Shown in pieces: positions 24,574-34,899 of a DNA stretch of 64,000 bases. Made by a program: the position numbers and the translations under genes. The DNA is from Macrophomina tecta (taxonomy: Eukaryota > Ascomycota > Dothideomycetes > Botryosphaeriales > Botryosphaeriaceae), in contig JAKSGN010000007.1 of assembly GCA_024180945.1 (NCBI GenBank), positions 2,480,001-2,544,000 of the forward strand, in the 5' to 3' direction. Every line of letters begins with the position of its first letter. Position 1 is the stretch's first letter. The notes under the pieces were generated by a model. The model did no database searches and was not told where the DNA came from. It saw nothing but the letters and a program-made list of their open reading frames with translations.

Positions 24574-26890
24574 CTCCCGTATAAGCCGGTATCCTGGAAG
24601 TCGGGATGTATACCTTTACCTGTACGTTTCTCGGTCGCGCACCGTATTACAGTTCATCGTTACTTAGAACGAGCACCGGCTCACTCTGAAAGTCAAGCAG
24701 AGGCAGGAGCTGGTCGGAGCTGGGAGGTAAGCGATGATCCCTCAAGAACCGGGGTGCTACAGCTTGGTTGGTAATTGCAGCATAAATGAGAAACCAGTAT
24801 AGATGACAAAAGCGGGACGCATGACATGGAGTAAGTCGATAGACAATGCCAGTGAGGCAGTGCTACGTCTTCCGCATTGGCTTAGATAAAAACGTTAGGG
24901 AATTTCGGTCCAAGACATAGTCCAATCAGTCAGTGTGGCTTTCCGGAAAAGCGCAACGGGGCCTCGCCAAGGCTTTCTGCGTGTTTGATTTCATGTCCGC
25001 GCGGCGTATGGAGATGCCACCGACTTCCCAGCTTGCCGGGATCTCGCTAGAGGAAGCAGGAAGATAGAAGGATTGTGCATGGACCAAAGTCGAGGGCCCG
25101 AGGACAGTCAGGGTGGGCCAGGCGGTCACACTACGGAAGCACTTCATGACTGAGGAGACAGGGATTCTGGACAGCATTTGCAGCGCTGGGCAAATACGCG
25201 GTAAGGTTCATGAAAGGCGTGGATTGCGAGCAGGGCGTGTTTGGGAAGAAGACGCCACGGTGAGGGATCGACGCCGGGATTTCCTCATCGCTGGTGAGTC
25301 CGTGGGCCAGGTAGGGCTGCGCGGCTTACGCAAACGACAAGCTTTCTCTTTCTCTTTTAAGCGCTATCTTGGTAGGTGAAGTGGCTGAGAGCTGTCTCAC
25401 ATTGGCACGCATGAAGCAGGAGACGAATCCGGCGGAGACGGAGCGGCATGTTGACGTTGACGCCCTTGCTGCAACGTCTTGCAGGCCGGAGGGCCTAGAA
25501 GCACAAGGCGTGCAACCCCATCGCAATGGCCTCTGCATGTAGGAGGAGATGCATGGTGCCTTCTAGACGGCACCGGGGAATGCGAAAGCGAAATGGGGCG
25601 GTTCTAAATCGGAGCACAGCGCTGGCCCGCGCGAAGACACGTCCGTGGCGAACGGAAGCCTGCAGGCGAGTAAGCTGCAATTTTTTTTTTTTTTTTTTGG
25701 GGGGCTGTGGGCAGACGACTGGTATCTCAGCGTCGAATGCGTGGGGTTATCGGCAGAGCATGCGCGAGATGGTAAGAGCGGAGACAAAGAGAAGAGCGTT
25801 CGTTCATTGACGAGGTGAGCGCTCGAGCAAACGCATCGTCGTTAGCGCGTCGCGTCGTGTGGGGGCCCGTTGCCCGGCCTGCCAAAAGTAGTGGCCGCTC
25901 CTACCAGCTTGTCGCCCGTTCCAGGCTTTCCTCCAGCGCAGCCGCTACATCATCTACGCACACCGGCCTTGATCCATCATCTCCCATCAACCATTTTATT
26001 CATTCAACAGGTTATTTATATCTCTTGTATTTTCTTCCCTGTCTCCTCCGCCCCGGCCCGCTCCGCGTCCAGGGAGCCGCTCTCCGGACTGCGCTCCGTC
26101 CCATGTACACTGCTGCTAAGCTTGTCTCCCTCAAGAATACTTCGCCCGTGATCCGCCTTCGCTAGGCTTGGCTGCTTCTCGGGAATCATACCCGGCAAAG
26201 GCGGGATCTCTTGTGCCCCGCTGAGCGCAGCTTGTGGAGGTCCCTCGAGGATCGCCACCGAGCCGTTAAAGACCACGTCTAACCCCGCCGATCATCAGCC
26301 TTGCTCCTTTCTGTCCATGATCACTCACATTTCTTCTCCTTCTGGAGCTTGTCTTCACTAAAATTTGCGTTGCCCGACATTGTGCAATTACTGCTGTTCT
26401 TGTCAGACCGGAATGAGATCTGTAACGGCTGTTCGATATCCTCTCGCAATGCTTCGTGTCCGTTGTTTTCCTATGACACTCTCCGGAAAGGCTGGTCTAC
26501 TTTCTTAAGTACCTGAACGTGCATCCGGCCGTTCTAGAATCATGCTCCGTCGTGTTTACGTCAAGCCCCGCTTGGGCTTTGTCCTCTAGACACTGCGTGC
26601 AACCCTACCATGCTGTTCTCCGCCCAAGGTCATTGTCACTAAGTTGGTGGCCTGAGTAACCCCCACCATGCGATTCTTATATCCTGTATCGCAGCCAACA
26701 CCGCATCAGCAAAACCGCACTTTGTGGCCAATACTCAAGGGCAATGTAAGCTGAAATGTTCATCAGAACATACAGATCTTGCTCGATGATTTATTATTCA
26801 CCTTCCTCGGCGGAGACTGGCTGAAACACACGATCGACGCGGTTGACATACACCTCCCAGGACTACACAAATGGAGGTAAAGCAACGCAG
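24574..26890. other. Intergenic, no gene firmly supported
   Basis: 5' flank of the histidine kinase and beyond. A T-run lies at 25681-25698. A leader-like stretch near 25.9-26.1 kb precedes a 20-codon open frame at 26103 (MYTAAKLVSLKNTSPVIRLR) that could be a small peptide or the first exon of an unresolved gene. An antisense 86-codon frame (26016-26276) is also open. I cannot complete either into a gene. Confidence 0.4.
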
Positions 26891-27323
26891 TTAGCATAGA
26901 GATTCCGCAAAGTAATGATTAAATGCATTACTCTGGCAGTACATAAGGCCAAGACCAATTTGAGCATGGGTCCAGGCGGGAGGTGGATAGGTAGGGGCCC
27001 CTTCCGGTCGGAACTTCAGCAAAGTCCGTCAGTTCATCTGCATCTTTAGCCGTCTATCTACTCACGACCCGGCAGCCTCGAATCGCTAGTATCTCATAAA
27101 TCTCGGCGCAATTTCCTGGAGGGCCTGTCTTCACCGTCTTCAGCGCGCCGAATATTGCGGCCCAATTTCCTACAACATCCATACAGGCGAGTTTACTAGC
27201 ACTTTAGACACGTCCCTGATATAAATGAGCTACATCATCAGCATATCCAATTGACGAGCGGGAGTCAGAAATATAGTCGTCCACAAAACTCAGCAAAAGG
27301 TCCTCCACAAGCCGTAGTGACAT
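26891..27323 (-). CDS. Small spliced hypothetical protein
   Basis: Exons 27323-27212, 27169-27066 and 27013-26891 join in phase to 112 aa: MSLRLVEDLLLSFVDDYISD..., then NWAAIFGALKTVKTGPPGNCAEIYEILAIRGCR, then FRPEGAPTYPPPAWTHAQIGLGLMYCQ. The two introns are 42 and 52 nt; intron 2 has a strong GTGAGT donor. The C-terminus is uncertain. Reading on gives a stop at 26891, but an additional intron with a TGTGTAG acceptor would lead to a well-formed tail (SWEVYVNRVDRVFQPVSAEEGE) ending near 26796, for which I found no in-phase donor. The protein-like composition across three exons supports a gene; no family is recognised. Confidence 0.5.
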
Positions 27324-27680
27324 GACACTGCTGTGAGTGCTCAGATGTACCTGACTTCTTTACAAGGATCATATTGAGCTGGCCACTTAGGAGGTAAATA
27401 ATGCCAGCCATGGTAAAAAGAGAGGGCTATGACTTCGGGCTGGCGCGTTCGCGCTGAACTTCGCAGTCGCAAGGTCGCGGATCGCACTTCCAACTGCAGG
27501 CTTCCACACATCAACCAGGGACCGTTAGTTCGCCTCCTTGCAGTTTCGACTACATGCATGGTACTTAAATCATGGGAGCATTCGCTTTCTCTGACATTTC
27601 CCAAGCTGTCTCTCATACGGTGGTCTCGTAAGTCGGCGGAGAAACTCGGTACTTCGCACACCCATCGAGGATCAACAGCC

Positions 27681-29021
27681 ATGACCAACGAAAGTCCAGC
27701 AAACACCATGAACGACAACACTATGGAGGCCGGGCTGCCAGAGCAGCAAGAGCAACAAGCGCAACAAGCGCAACAAGCACAACAAGCGCAGCAAGCGCAG
27801 CAAGAGCAGCAAGAGCAGCAAGAGCAGCAAGAGCAGAACCGCCAGGAGCCGCTCCATGAGCACGAACAGCAACAGTTCTGGGGGTACTACGGCTACGCTG
27901 ATACAGCTCCTACCACCGGGGGATACAACGGACCCTATTACCAGCCCCCCCTCTACCCGCACCTACAGCAGCAACAGCAGCAGCAGCAGCAGCAGTACAT
28001 CTTCGCTAATTGCACGTTGTCCCAAACTATGCCACAACACCAGCCCCCCTACATCAATCAGGGCTACTATTACCAGCCGCAGCTACCCTACTACCCCTCG
28101 CAGCAGCAGCCCTACAACGTCTTCCAGCACTACAACGCTGTCCCTCCACAGCCCCAACAACAGCAGGTGATCTACCACCCCCAGCAACCCGTCCCCTTCT
28201 ACCATCAGACTTACGCCCCGGCCCCCACATTCCAGTACCAAGCGAACCCGATCAACCTCCCGCCCGGCTGGAGGCCCCGCGCCCCCGGCGAGCGCTCGCG
28301 CGCGCCTCCTGGCCAGCGCATCTCCGACGAGCGGTACGACCGGCGCATGCGGGAGGGCAGGTGCATCTGCTGCGGCGGCGAGGACCACTGGGCGCGCCAC
28401 TGTCCCTACGACCATGCGAAGCAGCATCGGGAGTGGTTGAGGGAAGGTAATGGTGGGCGTGGTGGAATTATTGGTGGTGTGGTAAACGGGTATGGGCCTG
28501 CTGGGGTTGGTCCGTCGTCGATGGGTGTTGCGCAACAGCAGCAACGGGTGGAGGAAGAAAGGCGGGAAGGTGAGGGGGAGGAGCCTGGGGGGCAGCAGGG
28601 ATGTACAAAGGACGTCCAGGAGGTAGAAGAAGAGGAGAGAGAAGAAGAGGAGAGAGAAGAAGAGGAGAGAGAAGAAGAGGAGAGAGAAGAAGAGGAGAGA
28701 GAAGAAGAGGAGAGAGAAGAAGAGGAGAGAGAAGAAGAGGAGAAAGAAGAAGAGGAGAAAGAAGAAGAGGAGCCCGAAGAGGAAAGCGACGTAAAGCAGG
28801 ACGACGACGACGACGACGACGACAACAACAACGACGACGAAAACGGTGCTGTGCGTCATGACAGCTGTATAGGTCTCGTCGACGGCGAATTTTTCGACGT
28901 CGTCAGCGTAGAGAGTGCCGACAACATTGGGGAGCCGCATGCGGTTTCTTGGTCTCCCCACAGGACGTCCCCGCATGTTCGGCATATTGAGAATATTGAC
29001 AGTCCGAGTGGTGAGGCTTGA
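27681..29021 (+). CDS. Poly-Q, acidic-repeat protein with one CCHC zinc knuckle
   Basis: One uninterrupted frame of 446 aa from ATG 27681. The same frame is open further upstream, but sequence before this ATG lacks low-complexity character and reads like leader. Order: Gln/Ala repeat (QEQQAQQAQQAQ...), Pro/Tyr/Gln-rich region with a CAG run, a basic stretch (GWRPRAPGERSRAPP), a perfect C-x2-C-x4-H-x4-C zinc knuckle at about residues 228-241 (CICCGGEDHWARHC), a Gly-rich linker, an acidic pentapeptide repeat (REEEE/KEEEE), a poly-Asp/Asn run, and a non-repetitive C-terminal 55 residues. CCHC knuckles bind single-stranded nucleic acid; with prion-like Q/Y-rich sequence this suggests an RNA-binding, condensate-prone protein (inference). 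There are no capsid, protease or polymerase domains, so it is not a retroelement gag-pol as seen. Confidence 0.72.
   Translation: MTNESPANTMNDNTMEAGLPEQQEQQAQQAQQAQQAQQAQQEQQEQQEQQEQNRQEPLHEHEQQQFWGYYGYADTAPTTGGYNGPYYQPPLYPHLQQQQQQQQQQYIFANCTLSQTMPQHQPPYINQGYYYQPQLPYYPSQQQPYNVFQHYNAVPPQPQQQQVIYHPQQPVPFYHQTYAPAPTFQYQANPINLPPGWRPRAPGERSRAPPGQRISDERYDRRMREGRCICCGGEDHWARHCPYDHAKQHREWLREGNGGRGGIIGGVVNGYGPAGVGPSSMGVAQQQQRVEEERREGEGEEPGGQQGCTKDVQEVEEEEREEEEREEEEREEEEREEEEREEEEREEEEREEEEKEEEEKEEEEPEEESDVKQDDDDDDDDNNNDDENGAVRHDSCIGLVDGEFFDVVSVESADNIGEPHAVSWSPHRTSPHVRHIENIDSPSGEA
27966..27996. repeat. CAG-rich trinucleotide run
   Basis: Mostly CAG with one CAA interruption, encoding a poly-Gln stretch of the zinc-knuckle protein. 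The unit is in frame, so length change alters only the Gln number. Confidence 0.85.
28627..28772. repeat. 15-bp coding minisatellite
   Basis: A 15-bp unit (GAAGAAGAGGAGAGA) repeats in tandem, encoding one V-, seven R- and two K-headed EEEE blocks before ending in PEEE. The R units are nearly identical at DNA level, which indicates recent slippage or unequal crossing over. The last two units share an AGA to AAA change (R to K). Confidence 0.92.
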
Positions 29022-29302
29022 TCACTAGGAGTTCCGGCGGAGAAGTATTTTGGGGGCCAAGACCTCTTTCGTGTTTTCCTAAGCATTTCGCTCGCGTTTT
29101 GGATGTTTTGTTCTGCTTTCCATAGGTCATCGGAACTTAGATAGGTCACCGCATTCGAACTCGCATTCTTTCGTGTCAATGAAAACTCCATATATCCGGT
29201 CTTCTCTTTATTCTATGCTGTGCTGTTACAACCTAGTAGATATACTGCTTTGGAAAAGGCCCAGATCAGCTTCTATACTGCTGAAGCGAGCGACATATTC
29301 GA

Positions 29303-30385
29303 TCACTGCCCTTCAACCTTTGGCAGTTTCAGCTTTTCCGCATCATCCAACTTGACCGTCTGCTCGAAATCAGGCCTGGGCAGCTCTAGAGCCTCGATGA
29401 CGCGGCCGTATGAGATGCCGCCCAACCTGGACACGGGACGGAGGACCTGTGCGTAGACGTCAGCAAGAATAACAAGACCTCTCATTTGAAGTGCTCACCT
29501 GTGGGTCCAAGAGATTCCGCTGCTCGTTCACCGCATCCTCCCTCGCCCAAAACCTCACACCCTCCACAATCGCCAACACGCCCGTCTTTTTGCCCGGCGT
29601 GGCGCGGCTCCCAAATTCCTCGGTCTTGTAGAGTTTCGCCTCAACCGAGAAGATAGCCTCCTTAACACGGGACGCCTTGACGTCAGTGCAGGGAGCGGGA
29701 TGAAGACCAGTGAGCGCCCACTCGGAGATACCGTATCTAGGAAGAAGGGTTAGGTTGTTGACGGCTGCTGGCTACGGTGAGAAGAGCGGACTGCACGTAC
29801 GGAGCGTTGATGCTGGTGGCGTTGGCGGCCTCGATGTAGTGCTCGGAGATGATGTTAATGGTGCACTCGCCGCTCTCGCGCAGGTTGGCGAGCGAGTCCT
29901 TCGCCTGGTGCCAGCCGCCGGCGAAGCCAATGGTGAAGAGCGGGGGGTCGTGGTTGACGACGCTGAAGTAGCTGAAGGGGGCGAGGTTGCTGGAGGAGCC
30001 TGAGGCAGCAGTGAGCAGAGGTACGGGCTGGCAAAAAGTGGACTCGCCCACCATCCTTTGACCGGGTCCCTATGAAGCCGATTGGACGCGGGGTGATTGC
30101 GGAGATGAGCAGCTTGTAATTGAAGACGGCGGGGCGGCCCTCGGCGTAGGGATCGATCTCGACGTGCTCCTTCTTCAGGCACTCGCCGCCGTCATTGGGA
30201 CCGTCACCGAGCTTCCAGTCGGGGTTCTTGGTTTTGATGAACTGGATGGGTTTTTCCTGCCAGTCGGGCCGCGAAGCCTCGACTTTCTTGAAATCTGGGT
30301 GCGGGTTGCGCTGGACGTGCTTTTCGTTGTCCATCATGGAGCTGGGGCCGTCTGGGGGGCCAAAATGGATTCTGCCATCTGCCAT
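29303..30385 (-). CDS. Flavin reductase-like (FMN-binding split barrel) protein
   Basis: Four exons (30385-30052, 29999-29801, 29736-29499, 29446-29303) give 304 aa in frame. The core begins VFNYKLLISAITPRPIGFIGTRSKDGSSSNLAPFSYFSVVNHDPPLFTIGF, the signature of DIM6/NTAB flavin-reductase-like proteins that bind FMN. It continues NLRESGECTINIISEHYIEAANAT, then YGISEWALTGLHPAPCTDVKASRVKEA, and ends RPVSRLGGISYGRVIEALELPRP. Joining exons 1 and 2 at KDG|SSS rebuilds the conserved loop exactly, which fixes the splice site. Expected role: reduced flavin supply or a flavin-dependent oxidoreduction in the cytosol; substrate unknown. It is divergently transcribed from the alpha/beta hydrolase over a 439-bp region with two palindromes, so co-regulation is plausible. 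Confidence 0.92.
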
Positions 30386-30553
30386 GACTGCTGGGGCACC
30401 TGGTGAAAAACGGCAATGTCCTTTTTCTTCTATAGCGATCGGGATTGGAGATGTTGTGGCTGTGGATTATAAAGGAAGAAACGCGGGTGGAGCGGCAAGC
30501 TCGTGCTCGTCGACGGCTACTACGCGGCTTGTCAGCAAGGCGCGGATGAGGGA

Positions 30554-30577
30554 ATCGGCACAGGGCCCTGTGCCGAT
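30554..30577. promoter_or_regulatory. Perfect 24-bp palindrome
   Basis: The sequence is its own reverse complement over all 24 bases, centred between 30565 and 30566. The inner core is CGGCACAGGGCCCTGTGCCG, so inverted CGG/CCG triplets flank 14 bases. Zn2Cys6 activators bind CGG-N-CCG pairs (family knowledge); use as an operator here is inference. Confidence 0.6.
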
Positions 30578-30681
30578 GACGGCAGAGAGCTTGTCAGTCG
30601 CGTCGGAAGCCAATGGGGACTGATGCACGAGTGCGGGCACAGAGAGTCAGTGCGCTTGCGCTTGCGCCTCGTCATCGGCCT

Positions 30682-30701
30682 TGCCGCTATCGATAGCGGC
30701 A
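30682..30701. promoter_or_regulatory. Perfect 20-bp palindrome
   Basis: TGCCGCTATCGATAGCGGCA, self-complementary over 20 bases and centred on ATCGAT. It contains everted CCG/CGG triplets. It lies about 104 bp from the first palindrome's end and about 123 bp upstream of the hydrolase start. Confidence 0.6.
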
Positions 30702-30824
30702 TCCTGTGGAGAAGCTACGCTGGCCGCAGAGAGGGGTAGTCTGCGCTTATCGACGGCACGGAAGACAGATAGATAATGAGCCTCTGCCACTGCATCCTTC
30801 GTCTTCGGATCCCATCTACCCAGC

Positions 30825-32088
30825 ATGACTGACTACAGCACATACAACCTCGGTGACTTCAAGCTCAAGTCTGGCGGCACGATACCAGATGCCTTCATCG
30901 CCTACAAAACCTTTGGTGATCCGAGCCTGCCTGCCGTCATCTACCCGAGCTGGTATTCTGGACGTAGGTTAGCAATGCTGTTTCTGCCGCTATCTTGGCT
31001 GAGCACACGTAGTGATCTCCGACAATGAATGGCTCGTCGGGGAAGACAAGACTCTTAACCCCCAAAACTACTTCATCATCATCACAGCGCTCTTTGGGAA
31101 CGGACAGTCGTCATCTCCGTCCAACACCCCAGGCCTAAAGCCATTCCCTGACGTGCTGTTCTACGACAATGTCCGAGCCCAGCATGAGCTGGTGACGAGG
31201 CACCTGGGCGTCAAACACGCACGGGCTGTGCTCGGATGGTCCATGGGAGCTGGCCAGACGTATCAATGGGCGACACAGTACCCGGATTTCATGGACCTGG
31301 CTGTCCCGTTCTGCGGTTCCGCAAAGACATCGCTGCACAACCAAGTTTTCCTCGAAGGAGTCAAGACCGCATTGCTCGCGGCCAAGGGTGCTTCGTCAGC
31401 CGGCTCAGCAAAGGGCGAGACGCTGGCCAAGCCTGACGACTACCGGCCCTGGACGGCCGAGGAGAAGAGCGTTGGTCTTAAGGCGTTTGGCCGAGGGTAT
31501 GCAGGCTGGGGATTCAGCCAGGCCTTCTATAGGGAAAAACTCTACGAAAAGGTGCTCGGCTTCAAGGATCTGGAGGACTTTATGGTGAATTTCTGGGAAG
31601 CATGGGCTTGCTCCAAGGGTAACGTGCTCGGATAAGCTCCAACGGGCCGGTGAGTGCTGATGCAGGCAGATCCGGAAAACCTCATGGTAATGTTGCACAC
31701 GTGGCAAGCGGGCGACTGTTCAGACCAGGAGCCCTACCACGGGGATTTCGCAAAGGCAATGCAGGGCATCAAGGCTAAGACGCTGGTACTGCCAGGCAAA
31801 ACAGACCTTTACTTCCCGTAAGGCCCACCGACGCACACACATGTAAACGGCTGACGGGAAGCCCAGACCCGAAGACTCAGATAACGAGGTGGCCAATATG
31901 CGGCCGGGGATAGGCACCATGGAGGCCTTTCCTTCAATCTGGGGACATTGGGCAGGAGGTGAGTTACAAAAGTGCGACAGCCATATCCTCAGGCGACATG
32001 CTCAGCTTCCCTTGTAGGACCGGGCCAAAGCAAGGACGACGTGAAGTGGCTGGATGAGAAGCTGAGGTCCTTCTTCGGCAGCGGGTGA
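30825..32088 (+). CDS. Alpha/beta hydrolase, homoserine O-acetyltransferase (MetX)-like fold
   Basis: Five exons (30825-30963, 31013-31618, 31670-31817, 31867-31958, 32018-32088) give 351 aa with all phases consistent. The N-terminus reads LKSGGTIPDAFIAYKTFGD, followed by VIYPSWYSGLISDNEWLVGEDKTLNPQNYFII. The nucleophile elbow is GWSMG with Ser123. Candidate acid and base residues are the Asp in LVLPGKTDLYFPP and the His in SIWGHWAGGPG. Fungal proteins of this family are annotated as homoserine acetyltransferase-like or plain hydrolases. Overall length and the GWSMGA...FCGSAKTS sequence fit that subgroup rather than true Met2. The acyl substrate is unknown. It is paired head-to-head with a flavin-reductase-like gene. 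Confidence 0.92.
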
Positions 32089-32606
32089 GGTAGCAGGAAA
32101 CGGGGGCGGGCGTGGGGGGGTGGGATTGGGTGTCGTATTCCTGCTGCAGGATGCTGTATAAGACAGAGTGGGTAGGAGCGAAATGAGAGAGCGACGAAGA
32201 TAACTGAGTTGCCGCATTAATATTGGCCGCGCAGGCAGGCGGGCGGGCTGTGCGGCGGAGATTTGGGCGCTCCCGCCCTGGCGACCGGCCCGTGCGCTCG
32301 TTCATTCGGTGCTGCTGTGCGCGGCCATGGATGGACGGTGCCTTGGCCTTGGCACGAAGCTCCTCGCTCGCACGACATAGTCCTGCTTGAACACTCTTCC
32401 TCTGCACCACCCCCTCCACCGAGCCCATCCTGTGCATCTCCCAAGTCGCCTCCCATCGGCGCCCCGGCATGCAGCCTTACGCCTAACTCTCGCACCCCCG
32501 CCTCCCCTGCCGCTCCGAAGCTGCGCGTCGCAACATCTACCACCCTCCACACAGCCGCACCCACGCCCGCCACCTATTCGATCCCGCCCACGCCGTCTGT
32601 ATTAGA
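32089..32606. other. Intergenic, promoter of poly(A) polymerase
   Basis: 518 bp, GC-rich towards the poly(A) polymerase start, with pyrimidine-rich sequence. Open frames on both strands are not supported. Confidence 0.5.
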
Positions 32607-34899
32607 ATGGCAGGCCAATCCAACAGGCGCTGGGGCGTGACTGACCCCATCTCACGCGCGCCCCCGACCGACGCCGAGCTGGCGCTCGATGCCACCCTTC
32701 TGGATGAGCTGCGCAGCCAAAACACTTTCGAAGCACCCGAGGAGACGGAGAAGAGGTGCGCCCCACCCTCGCAATATTGCGGCCCACGCCATACTGACAC
32801 TACGTAGAGGTGCTGCTCTGCAGACTCTGCAAAAGGCAGTCGAAGAATTCGTCCGCCATGTGGGTCAGGTGAAGGGTCTTGCGCCCTCCGTCATCGACAA
32901 CGCTGGCGGCAAGATCTGCACCTTTGGTAGCTACCGCCTCGGTGTCTATGGCCCTGGTATGTGCTTACCATATTCTGCGCACATATATCAGTGCCCTCGT
33001 CTGACCATCCGCCGCTCAAATAGGCTCCGATATTGACACCCTCGTTCTTGCGCCCAAGCACGTCACTCGCGATGACTTCTTCGCTCACTTTATCAATGTG
33101 CTCGAGCGCGTTGCTCCCGCGGGCGCCATTGAAAAGTTCTCTCCAGTCCCCGACGCCTTCACCCCAATCATCAAGATGGACTTCATGGGCATCGATATCG
33201 ATTTGATCTTCGCGCGTCTAGCCATAGCGTCGGTACCTCTAGACCTGGACTTGAAAGATAACAGCCTGCTTCGCGGCCTGGATGAAACGGATCTGCGCAG
33301 TGTCAACGGCACACGTGTTACAGATGAAGTGCTGTCGCTCGTCCCGCAGCCTAAGATCTTCAGGCAGGTTACGAGAGCCGTCAAGCTGTGGGCCCAGCGT
33401 ACGTGGACTTACCCCAGTTGCGCCGGAATGAAGCTGACAGTGACCAGGTCGCGCAATCTACGCGAACATCGTCGGATTCCCTGGTGGTATTGCCTGGGCT
33501 ATGATGGTAGCTCGGATCTGCCAGTTGTACCCCATGGCTTGTGCTGCTGTTGTTCTTGGGCGCTTTTTCTACCTGATGAGCACTTGGCCGTGGCCTCGCC
33601 CGATCATGCTGAAGGAAATTGAGGATGGCCCTCTTCAAGTCCGCGTCTGGAACCCGCAGATCTACCCTGGAGATAAGCGCCACCTTATGCCCATCATCAC
33701 TCCTGCCTACCCCTCGATGTGTGCGACTCACAACATCACCCATTCGACTCAGAAGGTTATTAAGAGAGAATTGCTTCGAGCCAGCCAGATCACAAGCGAC
33801 ATTTTGTCTGAAAAAAGGCGGTGGAGAGACCTATTTGACAGGCACACCTTCTTTACGCAGGACTTCAAGTACTATCTCAGCATTGTCGCTGCGAGCCATG
33901 ACAAGGAGGCGCAAGATAACTGGAGCAGCTCGGTCGAGTCAAAAGTCCGCAAGCTTGTGGGCCTCATCGAGCAATCGCCTGCGGAGGATGTTGAGCTGGC
34001 CCAGCCTTTCAACAAGGGGTTCAAGCGAGTCCATCACTGCAAGACTGAGGAGGAGAAGGAAGAGGTCCTTCAAGGGAGCGTGAAGTATTCAGTCAAGACT
34101 GACACAACCAATGAGGCCAATGGCATGCTCCAGGACATTGGTGCCGCAGGCGCGGCGGACAAGCTTAACCTGACTAACGGAGAAGCCAATGGTGATGCTA
34201 ACGGCAAGGTCTCGAACGGCGACTCTCCAATCACGGTTTATACCACCACCTTCTATATAGGCATCGAGCTCAAGCCAGGTGAGTCGGGTTTGAGGATGAA
34301 AGGCAGAAACACACTAAGCGTTTTAGGTGCCAAATCGCTCGACATCTCTTACGCGGTGTCGGAATTCAAACGCCTGTGCACTGAGTGGGCTAACTACGAC
34401 CAAAATCTCCACTCCATCCGCATCGTTCACACCAGGAGGTGAGCTGTCTGAATAGACGGCAGATGAACCGTCTGCAATACTAACTTTGTGCAGCTACGAC
34501 CTACCAGACGACTGCTTTGAGCCTGGAGAAAGCAAGCCGATAAAGGCCAAGAAGACGAAGACAACCAAAAAGCGCTCTCACCGCGAAGCCGGAATGGAGG
34601 TCAGTCATGGAAGAGTACCCGATGCTGCTAGAGCGCCGCCTGTGAAAGTTCCGCAACTCTTCTACCGAGAAGAGTCATCGAATGAGTGGCTCGGGCTAGG
34701 TTGCTCCGAGCGCACAGGTCGAGTTTTGATGTGTTGCTTACACGCTTCAGGAAACCGGATCATACAACAACGCAAAGCGTCGGCACTCGGCGAATGGGGA
34801 AGCAGTGCCAACTGCCGCCGGCTGAGCTCAGCATCAAGGTGTAGTTTGAGCGCTGACTGCCTTTTTTCGAAGCCCCAACTCGAGCAGATGCCTGATTGA
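32607..34899 (+). CDS. pap1: Nuclear poly(A) polymerase
   Basis: Six exons (32607-32755, 32808-32956, 33024-33398, 33448-34278, 34327-34438, 34494-34899) give a 673-aa reading. N-terminus: RRWGVTDPISRAPPTDAELALDATLLDELRS. The nucleotidyltransferase core FGSYRLGVYGPGSDIDTLV carries the GS and the first two catalytic Asp; the third lies in MDFMGIDIDLIFAR. Then [75 protein letters not shown], and a C-terminal RNA-binding-like domain ending SLDISYAVSEFKRLCTEW. It polyadenylates mRNA 3' ends within CPF. The far C-terminus (after KKTKTTKKRSHREAGME) reads unusually and may be wrong: an extra intron starting GTCAGT at about 34599 is possible, so the stop at 34899 is tentative. Confidence 0.94.

Larger units (their letters stand above)
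30386..30824. promoter_or_regulatory. Divergent promoter between flavin reductase-like and hydrolase genes
   Basis: 439 bp between the two start codons. It holds two long perfect palindromes (listed separately) and a TATAAAG at about 30470. Confidence 0.6.

Noticed and set aside
28083..28985. Long minus-strand open frame rich in Leu and Phe
   Set aside because: It is the antisense of the 15-bp GAA/GAG repeat and poly-Asp run; the sense strand has the zinc knuckle and normal ends.
27681..29021. Retrotransposon gag because of the CCHC knuckle
   Set aside because: No protease, reverse transcriptase, integrase or LTRs in the neighbourhood.
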